DNA of 64,000 nucleotides from Streptomyces sp. NRRL F-5727 (GCF_000719555.1 NZ_JOGX01000012.1:1-64000), one strand, 5' to 3'. Counted from the first letter of the stretch, positions 16,489-25,933 are shown. The notes: generated by a model not told the origin, from the sequence alone. Numbers and translations are program-made.

Positions 16489-17895
16489 ATGGCTGCCCGT
16501 ACGAAATCCACCAAGGACCGTCCGTCCTACCGCTGCACCGAATGCGGCTGGCAGACGGCCAAGTGGCTCGGCCGCTGCCCCGAATGCCAGGCGTGGGGCA
16601 CGGTCGAGGAGTACGGCGCGCCCGCCGTCCGGACCACCGCCGCCGGCCGGGTCTCCACCGCCGCGCTCCCCATCGCCCAGGTCGACGGCCGGCAGGCGAC
16701 CGCCCGCACGACCGGTGTCGACGAGCTGGACCGGGTCCTCGGCGGCGGTCTGGTGCCCGGCGCCGTCGTGCTGCTCGCGGGCGAGCCCGGCGTCGGCAAG
16801 TCCACGCTGCTGCTCGACGTGGCGGCGAAGGCGGCGAGCGACGCGCACCGCACGCTGTACGTGACGGGCGAGGAGTCCGCGAGCCAGGTCCGGCTCCGCG
16901 CGGACCGGATCAACGCGCTCAGCGACCATCTGTACCTGGCGGCCGAGACCGACCTGTCCGCGGTCCTCGGCCATCTGGACGAGGTCAAGCCCTCGCTGCT
17001 GATCCTGGACTCGGTGCAGACGGTCGCCTCGCCGGAGATCGACGGCGCCCCCGGTGGCATGGCGCAGGTCCGCGAGGTCGCGGGCGCGCTGATCCGGGCC
17101 TCCAAGGAGCGCGGGATGTCCACGCTCCTCGTCGGCCATGTGACGAAGGACGGGGCGATCGCCGGTCCCCGGCTCCTGGAGCACCTGGTCGACGTCGTCC
17201 TGCACTTCGAGGGCGACCGGCACGCGCGCCTGCGCCTGGTCCGGGGCGTGAAGAACCGGTACGGGGCGACGGACGAGGTGGGCTGCTTCGAGCTCCACGA
17301 CGAGGGGATCACCGGTCTCGCCGACCCGTCCGGGCTCTTCCTGACCCGCCGGGACGTGGCCGTGCCCGGCACCTGCCTGACGGTCACCCTGGAGGGCCGT
17401 CGGCCGCTGGTCGCCGAGGTGCAGGCGCTCACCGTGGACTCCCAGATCCCGTCCCCGCGCCGGACCACCTCCGGCCTGGAGACCTCCCGGGTCTCGATGA
17501 TGCTGGCGGTCCTGGAGCAGCGCGGCCGGATCAGCGCGCTGGGCAAGCGGGACATCTACAGCGCCACCGTGGGCGGGGTGAAGCTGTCCGAGCCCGCCGC
17601 CGACCTGGCCATCGCGCTCGCGCTCGCCTCCGCCGCCAGCGACACCCCGCTGCCGAAGAACCTGGTCGCGATCGGCGAGGTCGGCCTCGCGGGCGAGGTG
17701 CGGCGGGTCACCGGCGTACAGCGCCGCCTCGCCGAGGCGCACCGGCTCGGCTTCACCCACGCGCTGGTCCCCGGCGACCCGGGGAAGGTGCCGCCGGGCA
17801 TGAAGGTGACGGAGGTCGCGGACATGGGGGACGCCCTGCGGGTCCTGCCGTCCAGCCGCCGCGCGGCCCGGCGGACGGAGGAGGCGGGGGGCTGA
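16489..17895 (+). CDS. radA: DNA repair protein RadA
   Basis: This 468-residue RecA-like ATPase processes recombination intermediates and promotes branch migration. It has an N-terminal zinc finger ([20 protein letters not shown]), Walker [12 protein letters not shown], the RadA-specific motif [13 protein letters not shown] and a C-terminal Lon-protease-like domain. The ATG at 16489 follows TACGGT by 7 nt, so the mRNA is probably leaderless. It lies upstream of disA in the same orientation; their proximity is conserved in many Gram-positives, and DisA activity is linked to recombination structures. Confidence 0.97.
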   Translation: MAARTKSTKDRPSYRCTECGWQTAKWLGRCPECQAWGTVEEYGAPAVRTTAAGRVSTAALPIAQVDGRQATARTTGVDELDRVLGGGLVPGAVVLLAGEPGVGKSTLLLDVAAKAASDAHRTLYVTGEESASQVRLRADRINALSDHLYLAAETDLSAVLGHLDEVKPSLLILDSVQTVASPEIDGAPGGMAQVREVAGALIRASKERGMSTLLVGHVTKDGAIAGPRLLEHLVDVVLHFEGDRHARLRLVRGVKNRYGATDEVGCFELHDEGITGLADPSGLFLTRRDVAVPGTCLTVTLEGRRPLVAEVQALTVDSQIPSPRRTTSGLETSRVSMMLAVLEQRGRISALGKRDIYSATVGGVKLSEPAADLAIALALASAASDTPLPKNLVAIGEVGLAGEVRRVTGVQRRLAEAHRLGFTHALVPGDPGKVPPGMKVTEVADMGDALRVLPSSRRAARRTEEAGG

Positions 17896-18182
17896 CGGAG
17901 GAGGAGGCGGGGCTGACGGAGGAGGCCGAGGGGCTGACCTACGGAGCCCCCGGCGGTGCTCGGGGCGGGCGCCGTCAGGGCCGTCCGGGGCGGTGCCCGG
18001 GTACTCCGGTGGGGTCGCGGAGGGGTAGGCACGCGGCCGGGCGGGTAGGGCGGATCGCGACCGGGCCGCCCCGGCGGGTGCCCCTCCGGAGCACCCCGGA
18101 CCGGCGTGCGGCCCAGGGCGGCGGGGTGGTGTCGCTAGACTTTGCCCTGGTCTCGCCCATCCGTACGAGCCGGAGGAGTGCA
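17885..18182 (+). other. radA-disA intergenic region with disA promoter
   Basis: Bases 17885-17940 contain about three imperfect copies of GGGGCTGACGGAGGAGG, beginning in the last radA codons. A TAGACT -10 element at 18136-18141 suggests a separate disA promoter with a leader of about 35 nt. I see no gene. Confidence 0.5.
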
Positions 18183-19307
18183 GTGGCAGCCAAGGACGGG
18201 GCAGCAGCTCCTGGAAAGTCCGGCGCGGGCTCCGGCAACGAAGCACTGATGCGCGCGGCGCTGAGCGCGGTCGCGCCCGGCACCGCCCTGCGCGACGGCC
18301 TGGAGCGGATCCTCCGCGGGAACACCGGTGGGCTGATCGTCCTCGGCATGGACAAGACGGTCGACTCGATGTGCACCGGCGGCTTCGTCATCGACGTCGA
18401 GTTCGCCGCGACGCGCCTGCGCGAGCTGTGCAAGCTCGACGGGGCGCTCGTCCTCGACAAGGACATCACCAAGATCCACCGGGCCGGTGTGCAGCTGGTC
18501 CCGGACGCCTCCATCCCCACCGAGGAGACCGGCACCCGCCACCGCACCGCGGACCGGGTCTCCAAGCAGTGCAACTTCCCCGTCGTCTCCGTCTCCCAGT
18601 CGATGCGGCTGATCGCGCTGTACGTGAACGGCGAGCGGCGGGTCCTGGAGGAGTCGGCCGCGATCCTCTCCCGGGCCAACCAGGCCCTGGCGACGCTGGA
18701 GCGGTACAAGCTCCGGCTCGACGAGGTGGCCGGCACGCTCTCCGCGCTGGAGATCGAGGACCTGGTGACCGTCCGGGACGTCACCGCCGTCGCGCAGCGC
18801 CTGGAGATGGTCCGCCGGATCGCCACCGAGATCGCGGAGTACGTGGTCGAGCTCGGCACCGACGGCCGGCTGCTCTCGCTCCAGCTCGACGAGCTGATCG
18901 CGGGCGTGGAGCCGGAGCGCGAGCTGGTGATCCGGGACTACGTGCCGGAGCCGACGGCGAAGCGTTCCCGCACGGTCGCGGAGGCGCTGACCGAGCTGGA
19001 CGCGCTCTCCCACACCGAGCTCCTCGAACTGCCCGTCGTCGCGCGGGCCCTCGGCTACAGCGGCTCCCCCGAGACCCTGGACTCGGCGGTCTCGCCGCGC
19101 GGCTACCGGCTGCTCGCCAAGGTGCCGCGGCTGCCCGGGGCGATCATCGAGCGTCTGGTGGAGCACTTCGGCGGGCTGCAGAAGCTGCTCGCGGCGAGCG
19201 TCGACGACCTCCAGACCGTGGACGGCGTCGGCGAGGCCCGGGCCCGCAGCGTCCGCGAGGGCCTGTCGCGGCTGGCGGAGTCGTCGATCCTGGAGCGGTA
19301 CGTCTGA
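18183..19307 (+). CDS. disA: Diadenylate cyclase DisA
   Basis: This 374-residue enzyme condenses two ATP into cyclic di-AMP and scans DNA. The N-terminal DAC domain carries the DGA motif (Asp86-Gly87-Ala88) and the RHR motif (Arg119-His120-Arg121). A helical linker follows, and the C-terminus has a helix-hairpin-helix DNA-binding domain ([15 protein letters not shown] and [15 protein letters not shown]). The GTG start has a near-ideal GGAGGAG ribosome site. A candidate c-di-AMP-sensing leader lies about 10 kb away upstream of an M23 peptidase gene. Confidence 0.97.
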   Translation: MAAKDGAAAPGKSGAGSGNEALMRAALSAVAPGTALRDGLERILRGNTGGLIVLGMDKTVDSMCTGGFVIDVEFAATRLRELCKLDGALVLDKDITKIHRAGVQLVPDASIPTEETGTRHRTADRVSKQCNFPVVSVSQSMRLIALYVNGERRVLEESAAILSRANQALATLERYKLRLDEVAGTLSALEIEDLVTVRDVTAVAQRLEMVRRIATEIAEYVVELGTDGRLLSLQLDELIAGVEPERELVIRDYVPEPTAKRSRTVAEALTELDALSHTELLELPVVARALGYSGSPETLDSAVSPRGYRLLAKVPRLPGAIIERLVEHFGGLQKLLAASVDDLQTVDGVGEARARSVREGLSRLAESSILERYV

Positions 19308-19322
19308 CGGCCGGCGCCCGCG

Positions 19323-19397
19323 CGGAGGCCGTCCGCACGGAGGCCGTCCGCACGGAGGCGGTCGGCACGGAGGCGGTCGGCGCAGATGCCGTCCGCA
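19323..19397. repeat. Five tandem copies of a 15-bp unit
   Basis: The unit is close to GGAGGCCGTCCGCAC; the copies differ at one to three positions. The array fills the gap between the convergent disA and surface-protein genes. Its 15-bp period keeps reading frames open, but no start or conserved product supports translation. Confidence 0.85.
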
Positions 19398-19415
19398 CGC
19401 GCGGTGTGCCCCGGC

Positions 19416-20306
19416 TCAGTCCTTGGCGAGGGCGAACGGCGCCGCGACCGTCTTCTCGCCGGGCACGGTCGCCTCGACCAGGTAGTTGCCCGGACCGGCC
19501 GCGCCCGCGGGGGCGGTGGCGCACTGCGGGGCGCTGCGGCGCAGGTCCCACTCCACGGTGTGGGTGATCGTGGCGCCCGCGGGGACCTTCAGCAGCACCG
19601 GGTCGCCGGGGCGCGGGCAGTCGTCGGAGGCCCACAGCCGCTCGTTCCGCGGGTCGCTGATCTTCAGCACCGCGGCGCGGGGGCCGAGATCCGCCTTGCA
19701 GTCGGCGTCCGAGGTGTTCTTGACGACGAGGTGGAAGCGCGGCTTCTCGCCGGGCTCGTACGTGAGCTTGGCGCTGCGCAGCGTCAACTCCAGGGATCCC
19801 GCCGGGCAGTTCGGGAGCGGCGAGCCGGCCGGGACGCGCTGTCCGGCCCCGGCCCCCGCGCCGCCGTCGCCGCCCGCGCCGTCGGTGTCGCCGTTCTTGC
19901 CCGGCGTACCGGAACCGGCCGAACCGGAACCGTTCGAACCGGAGGCGTCGCCGTCCCCTGAGCCCGCGCCCGCGTCCGTACCGGAACCGGCGTCGGAACC
20001 GGAACCCGCGCCGTCGCCGCCGTCGCCCGCACCGGAGTCGCCCCCGTCGCCGGAGTCGCCCGACTCGTCGCGGCCGCCCGGCTGTTGGCTGATGGCCGGG
20101 CCGGTCCCGGCGGGGCCGGGAGTGATGGAAGGCGCGGGGGCCGAGCCGTTGGCGGCGTCGTTCGTCTTCTTCCCGCCGCCGTCACCGGAGGTGACGGCCC
20201 ATAGCGTGAGCAGGGCGAGCAGCGCGATCAGGCACAGCGCGACCGCCCTCCGTCGCCAGTAGATGGTGGAGGGAAGCGGCCCGACCGGATTGCGCAAAGA
20301 TCCCAC
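19416..20306 (-). CDS. Membrane-anchored protein with Gly/Ser/Asp linker
   Basis: This 296-residue protein has a short basic N-terminus, one membrane span (AVALCLIALLALLTLWAVTS, about residues 20-40), about 100 residues of Gly/Ser/Asp/Ala low complexity, and a C-terminal Ig-like beta domain of about 120 residues. The domain has four Cys (NCPAGSL, DADCKAD, DDCPRPG and APQCATA) that may form disulfides outside the cell. The function is unknown. The GTG at 20306 follows TAAGGT (20314-20319) by 7 nt, suggesting a leaderless mRNA. Confidence 0.8.
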   Translation of the reverse strand: MGSLRNPVGPLPSTIYWRRRAVALCLIALLALLTLWAVTSGDGGGKKTNDAANGSAPAPSITPGPAGTGPAISQQPGGRDESGDSGDGGDSGAGDGGDGAGSGSDAGSGTDAGAGSGDGDASGSNGSGSAGSGTPGKNGDTDGAGGDGGAGAGAGQRVPAGSPLPNCPAGSLELTLRSAKLTYEPGEKPRFHLVVKNTSDADCKADLGPRAAVLKISDPRNERLWASDDCPRPGDPVLLKVPAGATITHTVEWDLRRSAPQCATAPAGAAGPGNYLVEATVPGEKTVAAPFALAKD

Positions 20307-20521
20307 GCCCCGAACCTTACGAGAGATCCGGCCCAACTCCCGCCCCACCCGCCGCCCTAGAGCCCAAGTTTTGCCGATGATCACATCCTCCGGAGACGGG
20401 AACTCTCCCCGCCATGGCCGGAAATCGACCCTGCCGTCGCCCCTCCCCCACTTTCGTCAGGGGTCGTATCGTTCCTTGGCCCGGGGCGCGACGGTCCGGA
20501 TTCCGGTTAGCGTCATGCACC

Positions 20522-21199
20522 ATGGACAACCTCCTCGACCTCTCCGACCGGCTCTACCTCGACATCCTCGACTTCGCGCACACCACACCGCACTGGTTCC
20601 AGTGGCTCGCCGAAGTCTGGACGGAGCTCGGACTGCTGCTGTTCGGCGCGCTGTTCCTGGCCGGGTGGTGGCGCTCGCGGAACGGATCGAGCCAGGCGAT
20701 GGCCCTCGCGCTCCTCGCCCCCCTCGCCACCGCCTTCGGTTACGTGGTGAGCGAGGGCCTGAAGTCGCTGATCGACGAGGAGCGGCCGTGCCGGGCCGTC
20801 GCCGGGGCGCCCGCCGCGCTCATCGACTGCCCCGCCTACGGCGACTGGTCCTTCCCCAGCAACCACTCCGCCATCGCCGGGGCCGCCGCCGTCGCGCTCG
20901 CCCTCTCCTGGCGCGGCATCGTCTGGCTGACCGTGCCCATGGCGATCCTCATGGCCTTCTCCCGCGTCTTCGTCGGCGTCCACTACCCGCACGACGTCAC
21001 CGCCGGCCTGCTCCTCGGCGGCCTGGTCGCCTTCCTCGTCATGCGGGCCGCGCGCCGGCCCATGGCGGCACTGGTGGAGACGGCCCGGTCGAGCCGGAGC
21101 GCGGCGGTCGTGTGGTGCGCGGGGCGGGGGCCCGCGACCCCGGCGCACGCCTCCGCGCGCCCCGAGCGCCGTTCGCGGGCGCGCCACGGCGCGTACTGA
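20522..21199 (+). CDS. PAP2-family phosphatase, membrane-bound
   Basis: This 225-residue membrane phosphatase of the PAP2/undecaprenyl-pyrophosphate phosphatase type has about five spans and the three acid-phosphatase motifs: KSLIDEERPCRA, PSNHSAIAGA and SRVFVGVHYPHDVTAG (catalytic His in the last two). It probably dephosphorylates a lipid pyrophosphate at the outer face, such as the bactoprenol carrier. The ribosome site is weak; a TAGCGT element 8 nt before the ATG suggests a leaderless mRNA. Confidence 0.9.
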   Translation: MDNLLDLSDRLYLDILDFAHTTPHWFQWLAEVWTELGLLLFGALFLAGWWRSRNGSSQAMALALLAPLATAFGYVVSEGLKSLIDEERPCRAVAGAPAALIDCPAYGDWSFPSNHSAIAGAAAVALALSWRGIVWLTVPMAILMAFSRVFVGVHYPHDVTAGLLLGGLVAFLVMRAARRPMAALVETARSSRSAAVVWCAGRGPATPAHASARPERRSRARHGAY

Positions 21200-21232
21200 T
21201 CGCTCCCCGGACGTGCCAGGATCGGGGGTGCC

Positions 21233-22171
21233 ATGACTTCCATCGATGCCCCCGCCTCCCTGTCCGTCCCCGCCGGGGCGGCCCCGCCCGCCGTCGCCCC
21301 GGCCGAACTGCACGGGCCGGTCCTCGCCTGGTTCGACCGGCACGCCCGTGACCTGCCCTGGCGCCACCCCGAGGCCGGTGCCTGGGGCGTCATGGTCAGC
21401 GAGTTCATGCTCCAGCAGACCCCCGTCGTCCGGGTGCTCCCGGTGTACGAGCAGTGGCTGGCGCGCTGGCCCCGCCCGGCCGACCTGGCCGCCGAGCCGC
21501 CCGGCGAGGCCGTCCGCGCCTGGGGCCGGCTCGGCTACCCGCGCCGGGCCCTGCGGCTGCACGCGGCGGCCGTGGCGATAAGGGACCGGCACCGCGGCGA
21601 CGTGCCGAGCGACCACGCGCAGCTCCTGGCCCTCCCCGGCATCGGCGAGTACACCGCCGCGGCCGTCGCCTCCTTCGCGTACGGGCAGCGGCACGCCGTC
21701 CTCGACACCAACGTGCGCCGCGTCTTCGCCCGCGCGGCGAGCGGCGTCCAGTACCCGCCGAACGCCACCACCGCCGCCGAGCGGCGCCTCGCCCGCGCGC
21801 TCCTCCCCGACGACGACGGCACCGCCGCCCGCTGGGCCGCCGCCTCGATGGAGCTGGGCGCGCTGGTCTGCACGGCGAAGAACGAGGACTGCGGGCGCTG
21901 CCCCATCGCCGACCGCTGCGCCTGGCTGCTCTCCGGCAAGCCCGCCCACGACGGCCCGCCCCGGCGCGGCCAGACCTACGCCGGCACCGACCGCCAGGTC
22001 CGCGGCCGGCTCCTCGCCGTCCTCCGCGACGCCCCCGGCCCGGTCCCCCAGTCCGCCCTCGACGCCGTCTGGGACGAGCCGGTCCAGCGCGGCCGCGCCC
22101 TGGACGGCCTGGTCGCGGACGGTCTGGTGGAGCCGCTGGACGGCGGACGGTACCGGCTGCCGCTGACCTGA
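21233..22171 (+). CDS. mutY: A/G-specific adenine glycosylase
   Basis: This 312-residue base-excision enzyme removes adenine mispaired with 8-oxoguanine. It shows the helix-hairpin-helix LPGIGEYTAAAVASFAYG, the catalytic Asp in LDTNVRRVFARA, and the [4Fe-4S] ligands C-X6-C-X2-C-X5-C (CTAKNEDCGRCPIADRC). The C-terminal part is short compared with E. coli MutY, so the MutT-like 8-oxoG reader domain is reduced, as in other actinobacteria. The start has a GGGGG ribosome site. Confidence 0.95.
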   Translation: MTSIDAPASLSVPAGAAPPAVAPAELHGPVLAWFDRHARDLPWRHPEAGAWGVMVSEFMLQQTPVVRVLPVYEQWLARWPRPADLAAEPPGEAVRAWGRLGYPRRALRLHAAAVAIRDRHRGDVPSDHAQLLALPGIGEYTAAAVASFAYGQRHAVLDTNVRRVFARAASGVQYPPNATTAAERRLARALLPDDDGTAARWAAASMELGALVCTAKNEDCGRCPIADRCAWLLSGKPAHDGPPRRGQTYAGTDRQVRGRLLAVLRDAPGPVPQSALDAVWDEPVQRGRALDGLVADGLVEPLDGGRYRLPLT

Positions 22172-22184
22172 GGCGAGGGGAATC

Positions 22185-22287
22185 GGATCCAACCTCCGAG
22201 ATCTCGGATCCAGGGCCTTGGATCCGAGAGCCGAAATCCTGGATCCGGGATCCGGGATCCACCCTCCGAGATCTTGGATCCAAGATC
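22185..22287. repeat. Cluster of seven GGATCC words with nested palindromes
   Basis: GGATCC occurs at 22185, 22206, 22220, 22241, 22248, 22255 and 22276, seven times in 97 bp. The cluster includes an 18-bp perfect palindrome GATCTTGGATCCAAGATC (22270-22287) and a 12-bp one CCGAGATCTCGG (22196-22207). CCTCCGAGATCT is repeated at both ends. It lies between mutY and sigE, ending about 134 bp before the sigE start. Confidence 0.9.
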
Positions 22288-22353
22288 CTGGCTGTTACAC
22301 AACCGATGGGTAGCCGTGCGTCCACCGACGGCTGCCCCGCACACCCCCGTGAC

Positions 22354-22376
22354 AACCGCTCCGTAGCGTCGTCGTC
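22354..22376 (+). promoter_or_regulatory. Candidate sigE promoter
   Basis: AAC (22354-22356) and CGTC (22373-22376) are 16 nt apart, fitting the ECF sigma-E-type pattern AAC-N16/17-CGTC. The same region also reads TGACAA at 22350-22355. In S. coelicolor sigE is transcribed under CseB control, so which sigma factor acts here is open. Confidence 0.35.
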
Positions 22377-22420
22377 GACACGGAGAACAAGCAGGTCACG
22401 GGGATGTGGAGGCGGCTGGG

Positions 22421-23017
22421 ATGAGCCAGGGCGAGGTGCTCGACTTCGAGGAGTACGTCCGCACGCGGCAGGACGCGTTGCTGCGCAGCGCCCGCCGGCT
22501 CGTCCCGGACCCGGTCGACGCGCAGGACCTCCTGCAGACCGCGCTGGTCCGTACGTACGGCCGGTGGGACGGGATCGCGGACAAGTCGCTGGCGGACGCG
22601 TACCTGCGACGGGTCATGATCAACACGCGGACGGAATGGTGGCGGGCGCGCCGGCTGGAGGAGGTGCCCACCGAGCAGCTTCCGGACGCGCGCGTGGAGG
22701 ACCCGACCGAGCAGCACGCCGACCGGGCCCTGCTGATGGACATCCTGAGGGTGCTGGCGCCCAAGCAGCGCAGCGTCGTGGTGCTGCGGCACTGGGAGCA
22801 GATGAGCACGGAGGAGACCGCGGCGGCCCTGGGCATGTCGACGGGTACCGTGAAGTCGACGCTTCACCGCGCGCTCGCCCGGCTCCGCCAGGAGCTGGAG
22901 AGCCGGGACCTGAACGCCCTCGCCCTGGGGCGGCCCGTGGAGCGGACCGGAGGACAGCGGTCGGCTGCGGCGGCCGTGCGAGGTGACGAGGGAGGGCGCG
23001 AGCGGTGCGCGGCCTAG
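22421..23017 (+). CDS. sigE: ECF RNA polymerase sigma factor SigE
   Basis: This 198-residue SigE-family ECF sigma factor has region 2 (VLDFEEYVRTRQDALLRSARRLV with AYLRRVMINTRTEWWRARR) and region 4 (LAPKQRSVVVLRHWEQMSTEETAAALGMSTGTVKSTLHRALARL). It directs the cell-envelope stress regulon. The sequence and the three following genes match the sigE-cseA-cseB-cseC operon of S. coelicolor. There is no dedicated anti-sigma; activity is set by CseBC-dependent transcription. ATG 22421 has a GGAGG site 9 nt upstream. It overlaps cseA by 13 bp. Confidence 0.95.
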   Translation: MSQGEVLDFEEYVRTRQDALLRSARRLVPDPVDAQDLLQTALVRTYGRWDGIADKSLADAYLRRVMINTRTEWWRARRLEEVPTEQLPDARVEDPTEQHADRALLMDILRVLAPKQRSVVVLRHWEQMSTEETAAALGMSTGTVKSTLHRALARLRQELESRDLNALALGRPVERTGGQRSAAAAVRGDEGGRERCAA

Positions 23018-23787
23018 ACGACGGCGCCGGCGAAGTCGGCGACGGCAGAACCGGCGGAGACGCCGGGGCGGGAGCCGGGTCCCGGGGCGGTTCGCCCCTG
23101 GGGGCCGGTACGAAGGCGGCGGGTGTCACGGCGATGGCCGGACTCGCCGCCCTCGGCCTGTTCGTGGCCGCGTGCTCGACCGGCGGCACGGGTTCGCGCG
23201 ACGAGGGCGCGGCGCGCGCCGACGCGACGGCCGCCGCCGCCCCCACCCCGCCCGCCGCGGACTCGGGCTCGGCGAAGGCGGCCGAGCGGGTGGACCCGAT
23301 CGCGCTGCTCAAGGGCGACCCGAAGATCGGCGCGCGGGTGAAGGACGACCTGAAGCCGTGCGTGGCCGACGCGTACCCGGTGGACACCTCGTACGGCAAC
23401 CTCACGAACGGCACCGCGCCCGACGTCGTCGTCAACGTCATGACCTGCGGGGACGCGGTCGGGATCGGCACCTACGTCTACCGCAAGCAGCCCGGCGGGA
23501 GCGCCGCCCGGGACTCGGCCACGGCCGACGGCTACGAGAACGTCTTCATGGCCGAGGACGCGGCGGTCTACGGCACCATCGACCGCGGCGACCTGATCGT
23601 GACGAAGCAGGTGTACGCGGAGGACGACCCGGTCGCGTACCCGTCGGGCGAGGACGTCATCACGTACCGCTGGTCGGGGAACAGGTTCACCCAGCACGAC
23701 TGGGTGCACAACGACTACAGCCGGGCCGTGGGCGAGGGCGACGGCGCCACCGAGCAGCCGGCGCCGGAACCGTCCGCCGCCGGCTGA
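23005..23787 (+). CDS. cseA: Lipoprotein CseA, modulator of SigE signalling
   Basis: This 260-residue predicted lipoprotein has a lipobox ending at Cys57 (GLFVAAC) after an unusually long Gly-rich N-terminal stretch. The extracellular part (about 95-245) contains the conserved VMTCGDAVGIGTYVYRKQPGG segment. In S. coelicolor CseA dampens sigE expression from outside the membrane. The GTG at 23005 overlaps sigE by 13 bp. A later start closer to the signal sequence is possible. Confidence 0.88.
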   Translation: MRGLDDGAGEVGDGRTGGDAGAGAGSRGGSPLGAGTKAAGVTAMAGLAALGLFVAACSTGGTGSRDEGAARADATAAAAPTPPAADSGSAKAAERVDPIALLKGDPKIGARVKDDLKPCVADAYPVDTSYGNLTNGTAPDVVVNVMTCGDAVGIGTYVYRKQPGGSAARDSATADGYENVFMAEDAAVYGTIDRGDLIVTKQVYAEDDPVAYPSGEDVITYRWSGNRFTQHDWVHNDYSRAVGEGDGATEQPAPEPSAAG

Positions 23788-23846
23788 GCCCCCGTCCCGC
23801 CGGCCGAGCCCCCATCCCCCCCACCCACACCGAAGGACCCCGCACG

Positions 23847-24557
23847 ATGGCCGAGACCCATGTCCTGTTCGTCGAGGACGACGACGTCATCCGTGAGGCC
23901 ACCCAGCTCGCCCTGGAGCGGGACGGCTTCCGCGTCACCGCCATGCCCGACGGGCTCTCCGGGCTCGACGCCTTCCGCGCCCACCGCCCGGACATCGCGC
24001 TGCTCGACGTGATGCTGCCCGGCATGGACGGGGTCAGCCTGTGCCGCCGCATCCGCGACGAGTCGACCGTGCCGGTGATCATGCTGTCGGCGCGCGCCGA
24101 CTCGATCGACGTCGTCCTCGGCCTGGAGGCCGGGGCGGACGACTACGTGACCAAGCCCTTCGACGGCTCCGTGCTGATGGCCCGCATCCGGGCCGTGCTG
24201 CGCCGCTTCGGCCACGCGGCGGGCAACGGGACGGGCGACGGGACGGCGGAGCACGCCGGCGACGGCGGGCCGCTCGTCTTCGGCGACGGCGACCTGGAGG
24301 TCGACACCGAGGGCATGGAGGTGCGGCGGGGCGGCGAGCCGGTGGCGCTGACGCCGACCGAGATGCGGCTGCTGCTCGAGTTCTCGTCCGCGCCGAACAC
24401 CGTGCTCTCCCGCGACAAGCTCTTGGAGCGCGTCTGGGACTACGGCTGGGGCGGCGACACCCGGGTCGTCGACGTCCACGTGCAGCGGCTGCGGGCCAAG
24501 ATCGGCCAGGACCGGATCGAGACGGTCCGCGGCTTCGGCTACAAGCTCAGGGGCTGA
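23847..24557 (+). CDS. cseB: Response regulator CseB
   Basis: This 236-residue OmpR-class response regulator has a receiver domain with acidic pocket EDDD (10-13), phospho-acceptor Asp54 (LLDVMLP) and the conserved Lys in VTKPFD. A winged helix at about 140-235 (LTPTEMRLLLEF and RVVDVHVQRLRAKIG) binds DNA. It activates the sigE promoter when envelope stress is sensed. The ribosome site is GAAGGA and a four-base gap separates it from cseC. Confidence 0.95.
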   Translation: MAETHVLFVEDDDVIREATQLALERDGFRVTAMPDGLSGLDAFRAHRPDIALLDVMLPGMDGVSLCRRIRDESTVPVIMLSARADSIDVVLGLEAGADDYVTKPFDGSVLMARIRAVLRRFGHAAGNGTGDGTAEHAGDGGPLVFGDGDLEVDTEGMEVRRGGEPVALTPTEMRLLLEFSSAPNTVLSRDKLLERVWDYGWGGDTRVVDVHVQRLRAKIGQDRIETVRGFGYKLRG

Positions 24558-24560
24558 TCG

Positions 24561-25877
24561 GTGAGAGCGCTCCCGCTCCGCACCGGCGTCCGCTGGAAGA
24601 TCGCCCTGGCCATCGCGGCGGTCGGCGCGCTGATCGCGGTCACCCTCAGCGTCGTCGTGCACAACGCCGCCCGCATCTCGATGCTGGACAACGCGCGCGA
24701 GGTGCAGATGGAACGGCTGCTCTTCGCCCAGCGCCTGTACGAGACCTCCAAGCCGAAGGAGCCGCGCTTCGGCGCCAAGCTCAACGACCCGGCGCTGCCG
24801 GACCAGCTCGACCAGCTGATGCGCGACCAGCGGCGGGGCACGTACGTCCAGGAGCACCGGCACGGCGGGCCGCCGGACGTCTGGGCGGCGGTGCCGCTGG
24901 CCAACGGCGACGTGCTGTCGCTGCACATCCCCTTCGCCGACCGCAGCGCCACGATCATGAAGGACCTCGACCGGGCGCTGGTCATCGGCTCGGTCTCGGT
25001 GGTGTTCGGCGGCTGCGCGCTCGGCATCCTGGTCGGCGGGCAGCTCTCCCGGCGGCTGCGGAAGGCCGCGGCGGCGGCCGGGCGGGTCGCCCAGGGCAAC
25101 GGCGACGTCCGGGTGCGGGACGCCGTCGGCGGAGTCGTACGGGACGAGACCGACGACCTCGCGTGGGCCATCGACTCGCTCACCGACGCCCTCAACGAGC
25201 GGATCGAGGCCGAGCGGCGGGTCACCGCGGACATCGCGCACGAGCTGCGCACCCCGGTGACCGGGCTGCTGACGGCGGCCGAGCTGCTGCCCCCGGGGCG
25301 TCCGACCGAGCTGGTACGGGACCGGGCGCAGGCGATGCGGACGCTGGTCGAGGACGTCCTGGAGGTGGCCCGGCTCGACGGGGCCTCGGAGCGGGCGGAG
25401 CTCCAGGAGATCGCGCTCGGCGAGTTCGTGGAGCGCCGGGTGCGGTCGATGTTCCCGGACGCGGAGATCCGGGTGGTGCACGAGTCCTGGGTGTCGACGG
25501 ACCCGCGCCGGCTGGAGCGGATCCTCGGCAATCTGCTGGCCAACGCGGCCAAGCACGGCAAGGGCCCGGTGGAGGTCACCGTAGAGGGCCGGGTGGTCCG
25601 CGTACGGGACCACGGCCCCGGCTTCCCCGAGGCGCTGCTCCGCGAGGGCCCGAGCCGCTTCCGTACCGGCACGAGCGACCGGGCGGGGCAGGGCCACGGC
25701 CTGGGCCTGACCATCGCAGCCGGTCAGGCGCGGGTCCTCGGCGCCCGGCTGACCTTCCGGAACGTGGCCTTCGAGGCGGCGCCGGAGGGGGTCGGCGGGG
25801 CCGTGGCGGTGCTGTGGCTGCCGGACCACGCGCCGACGAACACGGGCAGCTTCCCGATCCTGCGGCTCCCGGAGTAG
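24561..25877 (+). CDS. cseC: Sensor histidine kinase CseC
   Basis: This 438-residue membrane kinase has spans at about 13-33 and 139-160, enclosing an extracytoplasmic sensor of about 105 residues. A HAMP-like linker follows, then the HisKA motif DIAHELRTPVTG with phospho-His227, and an HATPase domain (NLLANAAKHGKG, DHGPGFP and GQGHGLGLTIAAGQA). It phosphorylates CseB on cell-wall damage. The GTG start is close to the cseB stop, and this gene ends the operon. Confidence 0.95.
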   Translation: MRALPLRTGVRWKIALAIAAVGALIAVTLSVVVHNAARISMLDNAREVQMERLLFAQRLYETSKPKEPRFGAKLNDPALPDQLDQLMRDQRRGTYVQEHRHGGPPDVWAAVPLANGDVLSLHIPFADRSATIMKDLDRALVIGSVSVVFGGCALGILVGGQLSRRLRKAAAAAGRVAQGNGDVRVRDAVGGVVRDETDDLAWAIDSLTDALNERIEAERRVTADIAHELRTPVTGLLTAAELLPPGRPTELVRDRAQAMRTLVEDVLEVARLDGASERAELQEIALGEFVERRVRSMFPDAEIRVVHESWVSTDPRRLERILGNLLANAAKHGKGPVEVTVEGRVVRVRDHGPGFPEALLREGPSRFRTGTSDRAGQGHGLGLTIAAGQARVLGARLTFRNVAFEAAPEGVGGAVAVLWLPDHAPTNTGSFPILRLPE

Positions 25878-25889
25878 CGGGCCGGTACG

Positions 25890-25933
25890 CGCGCGTGGGG
25901 CCGGGTTTCCGAAGAGACCCGGCCCCACGCGCG
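25890..25933. terminator. Bidirectional terminator between cseC and the MFS gene
   Basis: Perfect 17-bp arms (25890-25906 and 25917-25933) with a 10-nt loop lie between two convergent genes. The stem again contains CGCGCGTGGGGC. Confidence 0.85.

Noticed and set aside
19323..19397. Tandem array as a CRISPR array
   Set aside because: Units are directly adjacent without spacers and no cas genes are present.
22185..22287. GGATCC cluster as CRISPR or insertion-sequence end
   Set aside because: Irregular spacing, no spacers, and no transposase or target-site duplication.
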